Positions 12,094 to 23,034 of a DNA stretch of 64,000 nucleotides are shown here, in pieces. Under the pieces are notes generated by a model. It saw nothing but the letters and a program-made list of their open reading frames with translations. It did not search any database and was not told where the DNA came from. Position numbers and translations under genes: made by a program. The stretch's first letter is position 1. Every line of letters begins with the position of its first letter. The stretch spans positions 1,013,388 through 1,077,387 of the forward strand of contig JAEVLN010000009.1 in NCBI GenBank assembly GCA_018350325.1, read 5' to 3'. The DNA is from Globodera rostochiensis. Taxonomy: Eukaryota > Nematoda > Chromadorea > Rhabditida > Heteroderidae.

Positions 12094-12866
12094 ATGTTTA
12101 CCGAACTCATCGTATTGTTTGCTTACCTATTAAGCTTTGCCTCTCCAATTAATGATAACCAATTTGTGGTGGTTGAAACAAAATTCGGACTAATTAAAGG
12201 CTTCGTTTCCATCCTTTCTCCTCCAATAAAAGCGAATCGTCAGTTCAATTCCATCGACGTTTTCTTTGGCGTCCCATTTTCGGCACCACCGCTTAATGAA
12301 CTCCGATTTGAGGTCGCCGCCATAGGCATTTTTCTTGAAACTTTTAATTAAAAATTAAGTTTAATAAAATATTTTCAATACAATAATCTGTCAACATTTG
12401 TCTATGCTTTGTTCATTTTCGTTTAACTGTTATAATGCATTACAAAAAAATTTTAAATTTTTAAATTTCAGAAGCCTTTACCGCCAAAGCCTTGGCACGA
12501 AGTTCGACCTGCGCTTAAGCTAAAAGCGGCTTGTGTGCCGCATGCGCGGGATGAGTGCAAAGAATGCAGCGAGGATTGCCTTTACCTAAACATTTTTGCG
12601 CCACATCAACAGCAGCAACAGCTTCACTCCCATGAAAAGTGGGCCCATACTAATGCTTGCTTAAATTTGATAAAAACATGCTACCCATAAACACAGTGGC
12701 AATTCGACTCTCCGTCGTCCGTTGTTTCCCGTTCTCGTTCTGATCGCCAGCGGCGGCTTCGAGACCGGGTCGGCCGCCGAGTTCGGCAATTACACTGATC
12801 TAGGCTTGCGATACGTGTCCGCAGGCATTGTGCTGGTCTCCATCCAGTACAGACTCGGAGCTCTCG
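12094..12866 (+). pseudogene. Truncated carboxylesterase, first three exons only (copy 1)
   Basis: This is identical to exons 1-3 of the full esterase at 15748-18939. It has the ATG, a signal-peptide-like start ([17 protein letters not shown]), [27 protein letters not shown] and the strand leading to QYRLGALG. The duplication junction comes soon after the exon 3 donor. The nucleophile-serine exon and all later exons are therefore missing, and the next receptor copy follows instead. If transcribed it could only yield a fragment, or splice across the second receptor gene into the intact copy. Confidence 0.9.
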
Positions 12867-12955
12867 GTCAGTGATTCGGAAAATTTACTCAAATTTTCCC
12901 ATTGAGCTTAGAATCATTGATTGGACAATTTTTTTTGCCTCAGAAATAATTGACA

Positions 12956-14737
12956 ATGAATGCAACTTTACAAGAAACAGCATCAAACAGCAGCAATGTA
13001 AATAAATGTTTAAATAATTTTTTAAAAGTAAATTTTAGTATTATATTGCTTTTCAACGTGACGGAGTGCCGTTGGGGTTCACTGTTTTGGTTGTTGTGCG
13101 TTTTATCATTGCAATTATCGGCGTGGTGTTTAATGCTTGTTTGCTGTATGTAGCAGTAACCACTTAGTAAGTTGAAAATGTGAATTTAACAAAAAGTCGA
13201 AAAATCTTAGAAAGGCCCTTTTAAGATATATTTTAAGCATTGGGCAATTGATTAGCATAATTTAACTGACATTCTTTAGGTTGTACCTAAATTTATAAGA
13301 AATTTTTTTTGGTGGTGGGATTCGGTCCATTTTTTATTGTGGGATGGACGGGGTGGAGGAAGGTTCTTAAGACCGGTAGGCAAATACTTAAATAATTTAA
13401 ATGTAAAAAAAGGCATGTTCAGCGCTCTACAAGGATCATGCAATTTTCTAATCGCTTTCAACGCGTTTTGTCTGGTCATGTTTCTCCCATTCATGGGCGT
13501 CGGCGTCTTCAAATGCAGCTTTGTACCAATTCAAACCTGCTTCTGGTGGCAGTTTATTCCGATGTTTTTTGGCAATCTGTTCATCATCTCCACACTTGCA
13601 ATTGCAATTGATCGCCTTCTGAGTGTGCTTTTTTCAGCTTGGTTCGTTAAAATTCTAAAATGGGATTCGTTCCCGACCCAAACTTATTAAAAATTAGAGG
13701 GGCCCGGGCCCCGAGAGCCGATTCCGTTTTCCCGAATGTTGTAATTCGGTTGCCGATTTTTTCCTCTCAAAAGGCATGGACAGGGACCGATGTTTTAATT
13801 ATTAAATTATATTAAATGCCAAATTTTTGTCCAAATTTCAATAGGGTTTTATGACTTCTATTGTAAATATTGATTAGAATAACACAGTATTTTCAATCAT
13901 CAAATTCACTAAGTAGCCAGAAAAAAAGATTCTCTCAATATGCTTAAGATTTCAGGCATTCGCGTCATAACACAGAATTCAGCTATCTGTCCTCCGTGCT
14001 AACAATATGCGTTTTGTATTCCACTTGCATTGTTTACATTTGCTACATTGCTGCTATGAAACCTGTAGATGTGTACGATTTTTGCCAAATTTGCCAATTC
14101 AATCCTAAAAACATTTAGGCTTGTGCTTTGCTTGAATCCCGCCGATGCTTATCGAGGCCAAATTGGCATTGCATTATTTAGCCTTTCATTGACCGCCGTC
14201 AGTTTGTGCATCGTTTGCTATTTAATCATTTGGAGAAGTGTACGCAAAAACAGATCGACATGTATGCAAAATTCTCTAAATTTTTTATTCAATACAATCA
14301 AAATTTTTCAGGGAATGGCACTTTTACAATGAAAATTCTCAGCTCATTGTTCGTCATCATCCTCCTAATCAGTTTTGGGTATTTTTTGTCCACGATGATT
14401 CGTGTCATCGCACTGTTTATGCAATTTTCCCAATTTGCTTACATCGTTTTTGTCTCGTCAATGTTTTCGGTGTTGGCGATGGCCGCTAATGCCCCCGTTT
14501 TATGCATTTTTAGGTTTTTTAAATGCTCTATATTAATTGTGAATTGAATTTTCACTTTTTAATTTTAGCAGCGATTATCAAATTGCATTCCGTGAACACT
14601 TTCCGCTCCTTTTTCACCGCTCTACAGAAGTTGGAGGCGGACGCTTCAATAGGGGGACAACGCCGGTGCCGGAACGAATCTTTTCACGCACAAATGTGGA
14701 AGAATGGCCACGACGCGAAATGGGCCACAATCGATAA
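12956..14737 (+). CDS. 7TM receptor, Srsx-like, copy 2 (339 aa)
   Basis: This is the same gene as at 9302-11083, shifted by 3,654 bp: seven exons, the same start, the DRLLSVLF motif after TM3 and the same stop. I saw no difference in sequence, so either the duplication is very recent, or one copy is an assembly artefact, or gene conversion keeps the copies equal. Here the 5' neighbour is the truncated esterase and the 3' neighbour is the complete esterase on the same strand. Copy 1 instead has the SLC23 gene upstream. Confidence 0.85.
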
Positions 14738-15747
14738 GAATTTTCGCATTAGTAACGTAACCTTTCTGGTGTTGATCAATAACAAACCCGATCATGCTTC
14801 ATATACTAATCGTTTATTTAGATTACAATAAATTAGCGCCGACATAAATCGAAAGCTCAATTTAACAAAATGAACGAAGAAATAATCTTTTAGATTGAAG
14901 AAATATAAAATACAACAGATTGTATTTTATGACTACCTAATTTACATAAAAATATGTATTATCGAATTAAATTAGGTACTTTTTTTTGGGCATTTACGGC
15001 AATAATTTCGAAATAACCTAGCTGAACTTATAAAACATAAAAAAATTGCAGTAAAAGCACAACATTAAATTTAGAAATAATCCAATAAAAACACCTCGAT
15101 CACCGAAAGCACCGTGCCCGACAACCCCGGCTCCGAACTTTGTAATTCTTCGACCCCCGACCTTTCAATCCTGACAAGCCCCGATCCCCGACTTTTCTCT
15201 CCCCGAACGTCGGGGTGCCAACCCCGGTATGAAATGATGCAAAGCCATCTAAATTTGCCAAACTGCCATTTCGGCATTTTCCAAAATTCTTAAGAAAACT
15301 GCAATAAAAAGGGTAAATAAAAATTTTACCCAAAAATGCGTGACTAAAAATGACTTTTTTTTTTTGACCAAAGTGGCCGCAAGTGTCACATTGGCTGGGA
15401 ATCGCATGACACCGCAACAAATGTCGACCAACCATTTCAACAAATGTTTTTACATTTGTTGATTTCCCATCTCCAGCAACGTTTTCCAATCACTTTTCCA
15501 TAATTTTTGATAATGGTAATACTACCAATGAAACTAATTAATGCACGTGCCTTTAATACATTTTTTGATTGATAACTTAACAAAAATATGTGTCATTTTT
15601 TTAATTAAAAAATATTGTGAAATTAATTAAATAAAAGGTTACGATTTTAACCAAATTGGAATTGGTATTTCTATGTAACGCTCGAACATTAAAATTATTA
15701 CAGCTATTTTTAATCATTTTTATTGTATTTCGTTCAGGGTTTTGCAA
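14738..15747. other. Spacer inside duplication unit 2
   Basis: Identical to 11084-12093. No gene seen. It is the likely promoter region of the intact esterase. Confidence 0.5.
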
Positions 15748-18700
15748 ATGTTTACCGAACTCATCGTATTGTTTGCTTACCTATTAAGCTTTGCCTCTCC
15801 AATTAATGATAACCAATTTGTGGTGGTTGAAACAAAATTCGGACTAATTAAAGGCTTCGTTTCCATCCTTTCTCCTCCAATAAAAGCGAATCGTCAGTTC
15901 AATTCCATCGACGTTTTCTTTGGCGTCCCATTTTCGGCACCACCGCTTAATGAACTCCGATTTGAGGTCGCCGCCATAGGCATTTTTCTTGAAACTTTTA
16001 ATTAAAAATTAAGTTTAATAAAATATTTTCAATACAATAATCTGTCAACATTTGTCTATGCTTTGTTCATTTTCGTTTAACTGTTATAATGCATTACAAA
16101 AAAATTTTAAATTTTTAAATTTCAGAAGCCTTTACCGCCAAAGCCTTGGCACGAAGTTCGACCTGCGCTTAAGCTAAAAGCGGCTTGTGTGCCGCATGCG
16201 CGGGATGAGTGCAAAGAATGCAGCGAGGATTGCCTTTACCTAAACATTTTTGCGCCACATCAACAGCAGCAACAGCTTCACTCCCATGAAAAGTGGGCCC
16301 ATACTAATGCTTGCTTAAATTTGATAAAAACATGCTACCCATAAACACAGTGGCAATTCGACTCTCCGTCGTCCGTTGTTTCCCGTTCTCGTTCTGATCG
16401 CCAGCGGCGGCTTCGAGACCGGGTCGGCCGCCGAGTTCGGCAATTACACTGATCTAGGCTTGCGATACGTGTCCGCAGGCATTGTGCTGGTCTCCATCCA
16501 GTACAGACTCGGAGCTCTCGGTCAGTGATTCGGAAAATTTACTCAAATTAAAAAAAAATTATTCCGAAAATAAAAAGGTTTTGCATCGACGGGTGATACG
16601 CAAATGCCAGGTTAAAATGTTAAATTAACAAAAACAAATTGCAATTTTTAGGAAACTTTGGCCTTTGGGATCAGTTTGCGGCGCTGCGCTTTATTTCGGA
16701 AAATATTGCGCAATTTGGAGGAAATCCGCAGGACATTACCCTTTTTGGCGAAAGTTCCGGCGCAGTGAGCGCCTCCTTTCTTGGACTTTCGCCGCATAGC
16801 CAAGGCAAATGAATTTTGTTAAGTCTGAGGAAAATTAGTGTTTTTTTAAATTATGTTAATAATTATCTGAACATTAAATTATGATTTACATAATTTGGGG
16901 CTTAGATTTTTAGCTTTTTTAATATTTTTAGGCAAAATGGTTGAGCGTTAAAATTGTTTGGACTTTTTTTTCGCAATTATTTATTTGTATGCTCTTTAAA
17001 AATGAATTAAACAATTAATTGCCTATTATTTTTTCTCGAGGCCTTTTCCACAAGTCCATCCAATCGAGCGGTTCATCAATGACTGCTTGGGCATACAATC
17101 GGCGCGTAATTGGCGAAACTGCCAAATTGGCCAAAACACTTCAATGCGAAGGGAATGGGCACGAAGGGTTGAAGCAGTGCATGAAAAAGAAAACGGTGGA
17201 CGAACTGTTCGACGGCTTCGAAAAAATGGTGCGCGATCCGCTCGCGCATTCTCTTCATTAATTATTGAGATTATAAATTAACCAAATTTATTAAAACAGC
17301 GGGGAAATTACGTCATAAGTTCCATTACCCTAAAGCACCCAAAACCACTTTTATAGTTAAAAAACGCCTAAACAGTCAAAATTTAGCGCTCTACCTTTAA
17401 CCGGGTTTTAAACCTGGTACTGAAGTCACCTTCAATGGGGACTCAGTTGTCCATAACTTGAGAAATGTGCAAAATCACTTATATAGAGGCTTCCAAACAT
17501 GCTGGAAATGAAATAACAATAATTTTATGTTCCGGCAATAAGCACGAGGCAAGTTACAATTTGACAAAAAAAAAAATCATTTTTTTTTGGGCCAAAGCAC
17601 CCTCCGCAAGGCGTCTCAGCACGTTACAAAAAGGGCGATTTTGAGTCTAGTATCCAAAACAACGAATGGATAGTTCCAAAAATTAATGTTCAGAAAAAAT
17701 ATTTCACAATTTAAGGGTACGACTCGTCAGGATGTGGACTACACATTGTGGAAACCCCATATGGACGGAGACTTCTTGCCCATGGACATACCGGAACTGA
17801 TTAAACGAGCACCGCCCAAGCCAACCATCATGGGCATTGCCGACTTAGAATCTCTTATATGTAATTATTTTTAAATTTGAAATAACACACTGAGCAAATT
17901 TACACTTTTATCTTTTTAGCTTGTTTAATTTATTAAAGTAGCTTTGGCTTTCAGATTTTAATTTTTAATTTTATTTTCAAAGTCACCATTGGCGGACGCA
18001 ACTCAAGTGTGACACTTTACGCGATTCCATTGGATGAAATGGACGTTTATGACAGTTGGCGATTCGAATTGTTTGTTCGCAATTTTGTTGCAAAATCCGA
18101 ATTATTGGGCGACAAATTGGCAACGGAAATTCAACAAAAAATTGTGCAATTTTACACGAAAGACAAATTCGTTGAGGACTTTGGTCAGCCGGCTTATTAC
18201 TTTCGTAGAATGACTTTGGTAAATTCTTTTATGAATTTTTAAAAAATATTTCGATTGTCAGAGATAATATAATATTTTTAATATTTAAAAATAAATAATT
18301 TAAAAATGCATTTTCAGATTTTGTCCGATCTTCAATTTATCGTGCCAACAATTTGGGAAGCAGCGATGAAAGCTCAAAATGGGTGGCCAATATATTTCTA
18401 CAAAAACACTTACTACAACGACGCCGTTTTTTCAGAAGCCGTCAAAGTTAGACGTAATTTAAATTTTTAATGAATGTACATAATTGTTATTAATGCAAAT
18501 TAAGAAAACTTTCACTACAACGACTTTATCTATTTCTTTGAGCAAAAGTTTGTTTGTTTTTTTTGTGAGGAAATTATTAATAATTTGATTTTAAGGCCGC
18601 ATAAATTTGATTTTACCGAAGACGATAAATTAATTAGCAACTTTCTGGTGGACGCTGTAATCGATTTCGTAAAGACCGGGTAAATTCTGCATTTTAAGAA

Positions 18701-18939
18701 ATCAAAGAAATTCCCAAATTATTTACAGTAATCCAAATTACAGTAACAGCTATTGCTATTGGCTTCCGCTGTCCACAAAAAATTCTTCAAAATTTGGTCA
18801 TTTGCTAATTGACGTGCCAATGCCGCAAATGAACCCAGTGATGGAAGAAGAAAGTCGAAGAGCGCAATTTTGGACTGAAATGCGTCTGAAATACCCAACC
18901 GTTGACTTAGTCAGAGGCGAATTTAAAAATTATGTTTGA
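15748..18939 (+). CDS. Secreted carboxylesterase / cholinesterase-like protein, 11 exons, 583 aa
   Basis: An alpha/beta-hydrolase of the type-B carboxylesterase family that cleaves carboxylic esters, probably secreted or in the ER. Exons: 15748-15966, 16126-16292, 16351-16520, 16652-16804, 17041-17228, 17716-17860, 17983-18218, 18318-18453, 18505-18547, 18596-18679, 18729-18939 (1,752 nt, in frame). It has a signal peptide, [24 protein letters not shown], the nucleophile elbow FGESSGAVS, an acid candidate in GIADLESL, and a His candidate in [11 protein letters not shown], so the triad looks complete. The oxyanion stretch reads [11 protein letters not shown], where the family usually has IHGGGF, so the first His and Gly are replaced, which may lower or change activity. 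The donor after 16804 is GC. The length is normal for the family. Substrate cannot be read from sequence. Confidence 0.92.
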
Positions 18940-19713
18940 ATTTGACAATTGTCACATTTTGACACCATTTTATCGTATTTAATCAAAAAATTCATTTTAC
19001 TGATTTTTCTTTAATTTGAAATATACAGAAAGTTAAATCTTATATATTAAATACGTGCACAATGATATTTAATAGAACATCAGACATTTTCATTGTGTAA
19101 CCCAGGGTTGGCATTTGGTCCCGGAAACGTGGCATTCGCCCCGTTTTGAGGTTGAGTGCCACGGTTTTGCCCCGTTTCTGCCTCGAATTCAATTTAACAA
19201 TTTTTGGAACCAAATTTTTTCAGAAAATATTAACAAAGTTTGCAATTTTTGCAAAAATTTTTGGCAAAATTTGGACAATTTTGACCATTTTTTCTAGCAA
19301 AATCAATCAGAATAGAAATGTTGTTATTGAATAACAAAATTTTTTGATATCTATGAGTTACCCAACCATTTTTCTGGGAAACCCTTGGTAAGAATTAAAA
19401 ATTTATTGAAGTTTCAACCCGACGACCTCAAAAAATTTCGTAAGTCAGAACTCGGAATTCTGGGGCTTAGAAATTTTTCGGAAGTCGGAAACGAGCCCAA
19501 AAATTTCGGAATTAGAAGTCGAAACTCGGAAATTTTAAAAATTTTTCTTTGACAATTTATGTTTTCAAATTTAATCCCACTTAATTTTTTGTCATTATCA
19601 TAAATGAGAGATGCGGCTAAAATTTTATGTCCTATTTGGAAATATGTCGACTATTTTTAAATTTCTTATTTTTGACTAAAAAGCCTGACAACAATTCATA
19701 TTTTTCTTCAATA
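18940..19713. other. Intergenic spacer between convergent genes
   Basis: This lies between the 3' ends of the esterase (+) and the coiled-coil gene (-). It is AT-rich with a mildly GC-rich repeat-like patch at 19105-19190 (GGGTTGGCATTTGGTCCCGG) and another near 19420-19520. No gene supported. Confidence 0.4.
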
Positions 19714-22323
19714 TTAGTAACTTTTCGATGGCTTTTTATTGCTTTTGTGTCCCGTCTTGGAACTTTCCTTTTTGCCGATGTAAAGTTCCGAGTCTGATAA
19801 GTGAGTATCGCGACTTGTAACCGGACTGTTCCGCGCACTTCCGTCCCACGTGCGCATTTTGGAGATTGCTTGGCCCTCCGAATTGATGGCGTAGGATGGT
19901 TTTGATCCGGCGAAGGCGTTGTTTTCGCTTCCGTCTGATTCGGATTTGACCGATTCGACGGAAACGTGCTTTGATCCGAGTTTTTCTGATCCCTTTTCGA
20001 ATTTTGGTAGTTCAGAAGCTTCTCGATTATCTTCAATATGCTTCTCGCCTTCATGTTCATTGCCATCTTCACCATTTTGACTTCCCTCTTTTATGTCCAG
20101 CTCAGCAGTTGGGGTTTCTGTTTCGGATACGTTGTCAGTTTCGGATGAACCCTTATCAGCTATGATCGAATAGTCGACTGATTGAGGTGAACTTTGATCA
20201 ACTTTTAGATCCCATCCAAATGCAACTTCATGGGAAATTGGAAAACCACGAAGCAGCGCAATTCCCTTACGAATTCTCCCAACCTTTTCATCGGCTTTCT
20301 GCCGTTTCTCAGAACGTTCTTTCTCATGTTTTCCTTTGGATGATAAAAATTCGTCCGTTAACTTAAAAAATAATAATTTAGGTAACTCTAAAAAAGTTCT
20401 ACACTAGCCTTGCCAGAAGAACCCCGGCTACTGCTGCTGCTTGTTGAGCTCGTACTGCTTCTGCTGGTCTCCTCGTCCACCGCAACTGAAGCGCTTTTTG
20501 AGGGATGTGTGGCCAATTGGGACGGTGATGACCCCTCCGGGTCGTACTCTCTGACGCCCTTCAGTTGTCTTCGCACTTCCGGCTCTACAAGTTGCGTTTC
20601 CAGCTCTTCGCCAATTTGTTGCACGACTTGCTCGCTGGTTGCTTGTTCCAAAAGTTCCTTTCATATGAAAAAGATACATTTAAAAAGGGATATAAAGGCA
20701 TTTGTTGTGTGGCATTAACGAATTTAATTTTGATCAAATTTCTCTACATTTTAAAATTTATAAGAATAAAGAAAGAACTTACTCTCTCCGAAAGTTTGTT
20801 GACCGCAATGTCATAAAAGTGAAGCACTCCCCCAAGCAAATGCATAATTTGGTCATCGTCACTCTCTTTTTTGTGCTCGAACAGTTTGCCAATCATTCTG
20901 CTGATGCTTTTCTTCTTTCCCCCGCTCAGTGCTTGTTCATCTCGCGCCTATAAATTCGGCTAATGAAAATGTTTTCTAAAATTTGCAAAAAATAAAAAAA
21001 ACAATTAGGTAATGATTTTTGCTTATTACCTACCTGCAAAACTTTGTCGGAAATGCCCAACTTTTTGATCAGATAGTAAATTTTATTTCTGCTCGGAATC
21101 ACAGAACGGAATTGCACAAATTCGATGGATTGGCCCGAGAATTTTCGGAGATTTAACAGTGTGCTGAGCTCTTGAATTTCGCGCACCAACAATTGCTTGC
21201 GCACCGAAGTGTAAATGGATTCTTTGCGCGTTTTGGCGTCAGCAAACAAATCCTTTAAATTTTTTATATTTTTACAAAAATAAAAATTAAAAAAGGGTTG
21301 GAACTTGGCACAATAAATACTAAAACGAAAAATCTTCACGTTATTTTGATTTAAGTCGAATTAAAATCAATTTTACCGATTTTAGCGAACTGTTTAATTG
21401 CTTATTTTTATAAATTTCGCACTCCGAGTGTGTCCCTCCGTGCCATGCTTCTCTGCTTTGTCAGCTCTTCCTTTAGCGTTTCCGCCTTTTGGCACTGCTC
21501 AAAAAGAGTCCGAACTTGATCTAAAATGCCCCGAACTGCGTCAAATTGTTCCTCATTGAGCTTCAGCTCCGTTCTTGCCAGTTCCTCGCGGTGTTCAGCG
21601 TGTTGTCTGGCTTCTTCTGCCTCATTTCTGGAGCTGGTCGCAGCTTTCAGTGCCTTTTCGGCCTTATCAAGCTCGATCAGTGCCTCCTCCTTTTGCTGAC
21701 TTGCCAAAGTCAGGCCATTTGATGCCATTACGACGGCCTCCTTCGCGGCATCAACTTTTGCCATTGCCAATGACTCGATTTCATTTTGATTGAAATTGTC
21801 CGCACTTAAATGTTCAATGTGATCATTTGGGAAGCTGAGCAGTTCATTTGTGTTCAAGCCATTTTAATCATAAAATAACGACCAACTGATCAACCCTGAT
21901 CAGACCGTTCCTAAGCCCAATTTAATTTTAATATATGTTAAATGTTGTAATTTCTGCCCACTCCAATTTGTCCAGCTTCATGATGTTCTTAATGCCCTCT
22001 ATGGCTTTGCCGCATCGGTCGCTCTCATGCTGCACGCCTTTCGTGAAATTCGTGTTAAATTCCTTATGTCTGTTGAAGAGCATTTCAGACGCTTTTCTGT
22101 ACATTTCCCTCATTTCTTTCTTCTCATCACTGGCTTTCCTGTCCAAGCTGTCCAACATGTCCACATTATTCATCAGTTTCTTGCCCTTTTCATCTATTTT
22201 TTGAATAATTTTTATTTCGAGAATGACGGGAATGAAATTTCAATGAAATTTTCTTTTACCTCCCGCTGCGATTGGATGAATGAATGTTGATAATACAAAT
22301 AATAATTGCAAAAGCATTTTCAT
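19714..22323 (-). CDS. Secreted coiled-coil protein of unknown function
   Basis: I do not recognise a family. The start at 22323 gives a clear signal peptide (MKMLLQLLFVLSTFIHPIAA). The next exon (about 22200-21960) is highly charged (RKASDEKKEMREMYRKASEM). The third (about 21830-21410) is a long helical stretch (ESLAMAKVDAAKEAVVMASN, later AEEARQHAEHREELARTEL), likely coiled coil. Exons near 21240-21025 and 20940-20780 follow. Then come an acidic segment and a Ser run (about 20440-20400), and a hydrophilic tail ending KSNKKPSKSY with the stop at 19714. Phases match at the joins that I checked, including a GC donor after SSGK. Without the splice after KLDKL the second exon would stop early, so a short form is possible. 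A secreted effector or structural protein are both conceivable. Confidence 0.7.
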
Positions 22324-23034
22324 TCTTCACCTATTAAGAAATTTATCTGAAAATAATAAAGTTAAATGGAATAAATTTTAAAAACAAATTTTTATAGTTA
22401 TTTTCATATTTTTGTTGTTGGCTTTTGCTGGTCGGCCCCCTACACGTATTATTAGTGCCAACTCCACAAATTTTTTTATGCTGCCCGGAACTATTCAATG
22501 ATTGACATTTTCCAATGTTTTTTTTACTTTTTCCCCCCTCCCTCGTTCCCGATCCCGCTAATTGATTTCCAATCCCGGTAAAAATATTTTAGCCTTTTCC
22601 CGTTCTTGGAAATAATTCCTTGACGTTTTAAATTTTTTTAAAACAATTCTGGACCAATTTCATCAACATCGTTTAAATTTTAATATTTTTTGCGGTGGCT
22701 AACCCCCCCCCCCCCCCAAAAATGTGCTCTTTCTGTTGATTTTCTGGCCATTTTGGGCATCAATATGATTTTTAGTAACATTGTAAGAGAACTTGCTCAA
22801 GAATCAGTTTAAAGTTTTATGAAGGTCCGGCAGAGCCAAAAAGCTCCTCTGGAAACACAAGAAACATCTTTTATTTTAATATTTTACTAAATGGATTTAA
22901 ATCACAAATTGGGTAAAGTAATTCAACTCAAGAATCATGGATTTAAATCACAAATTGGGTAAAGTAATTCAACTCAAGAATCATGGATTTAAATCACAAA
23001 TTGGGTAAAGTAATTTCAACTCAAGAATCATATC
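22324..23034. other. Intergenic spacer with C homopolymers
   Basis: This separates the 5' end of the coiled-coil gene from the 3' end of the receptor gene. It contains a C homopolymer near 22705 and patches of CCCGATCCCG style (22540-22600) that look like remnants of GC-rich elements. The 46-bp tandem repeat sits at its right end. Confidence 0.45.
22891..23030. repeat. Three-copy tandem repeat, 46-bp unit
   Basis: The unit starts ATGGATTTAAATCACAAATT and ends AACTCAAGAATC. Copies begin at 22891, 22937 and 22983, the last with a one-base insertion. The array ends just 5 bp from the stop codon of the receptor gene on the minus strand, so it forms its 3' UTR. Confidence 0.9.

Larger units (their letters stand above)
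9241..12894. repeat. Tandem duplication, unit 1 (3,654 bp)
   Basis: Every line that I compared repeats at an offset of exactly 3,654 bp. Identity starts at 9241 and meets unit 2 at 12895 with about 1 bp of ambiguity. The unit holds one complete 7TM receptor gene and the first three exons of a carboxylesterase gene. I saw no mismatch between units. Confidence 0.95.
12895..16548. repeat. Tandem duplication, unit 2 (3,654 bp)
   Basis: Second unit of the direct duplication. Identity with unit 1 stops at about 16549, where A-rich intron sequence of the intact esterase follows. The junction (CTCAAAT followed by TTTCCCATTG) shows almost no microhomology. Confidence 0.95.
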
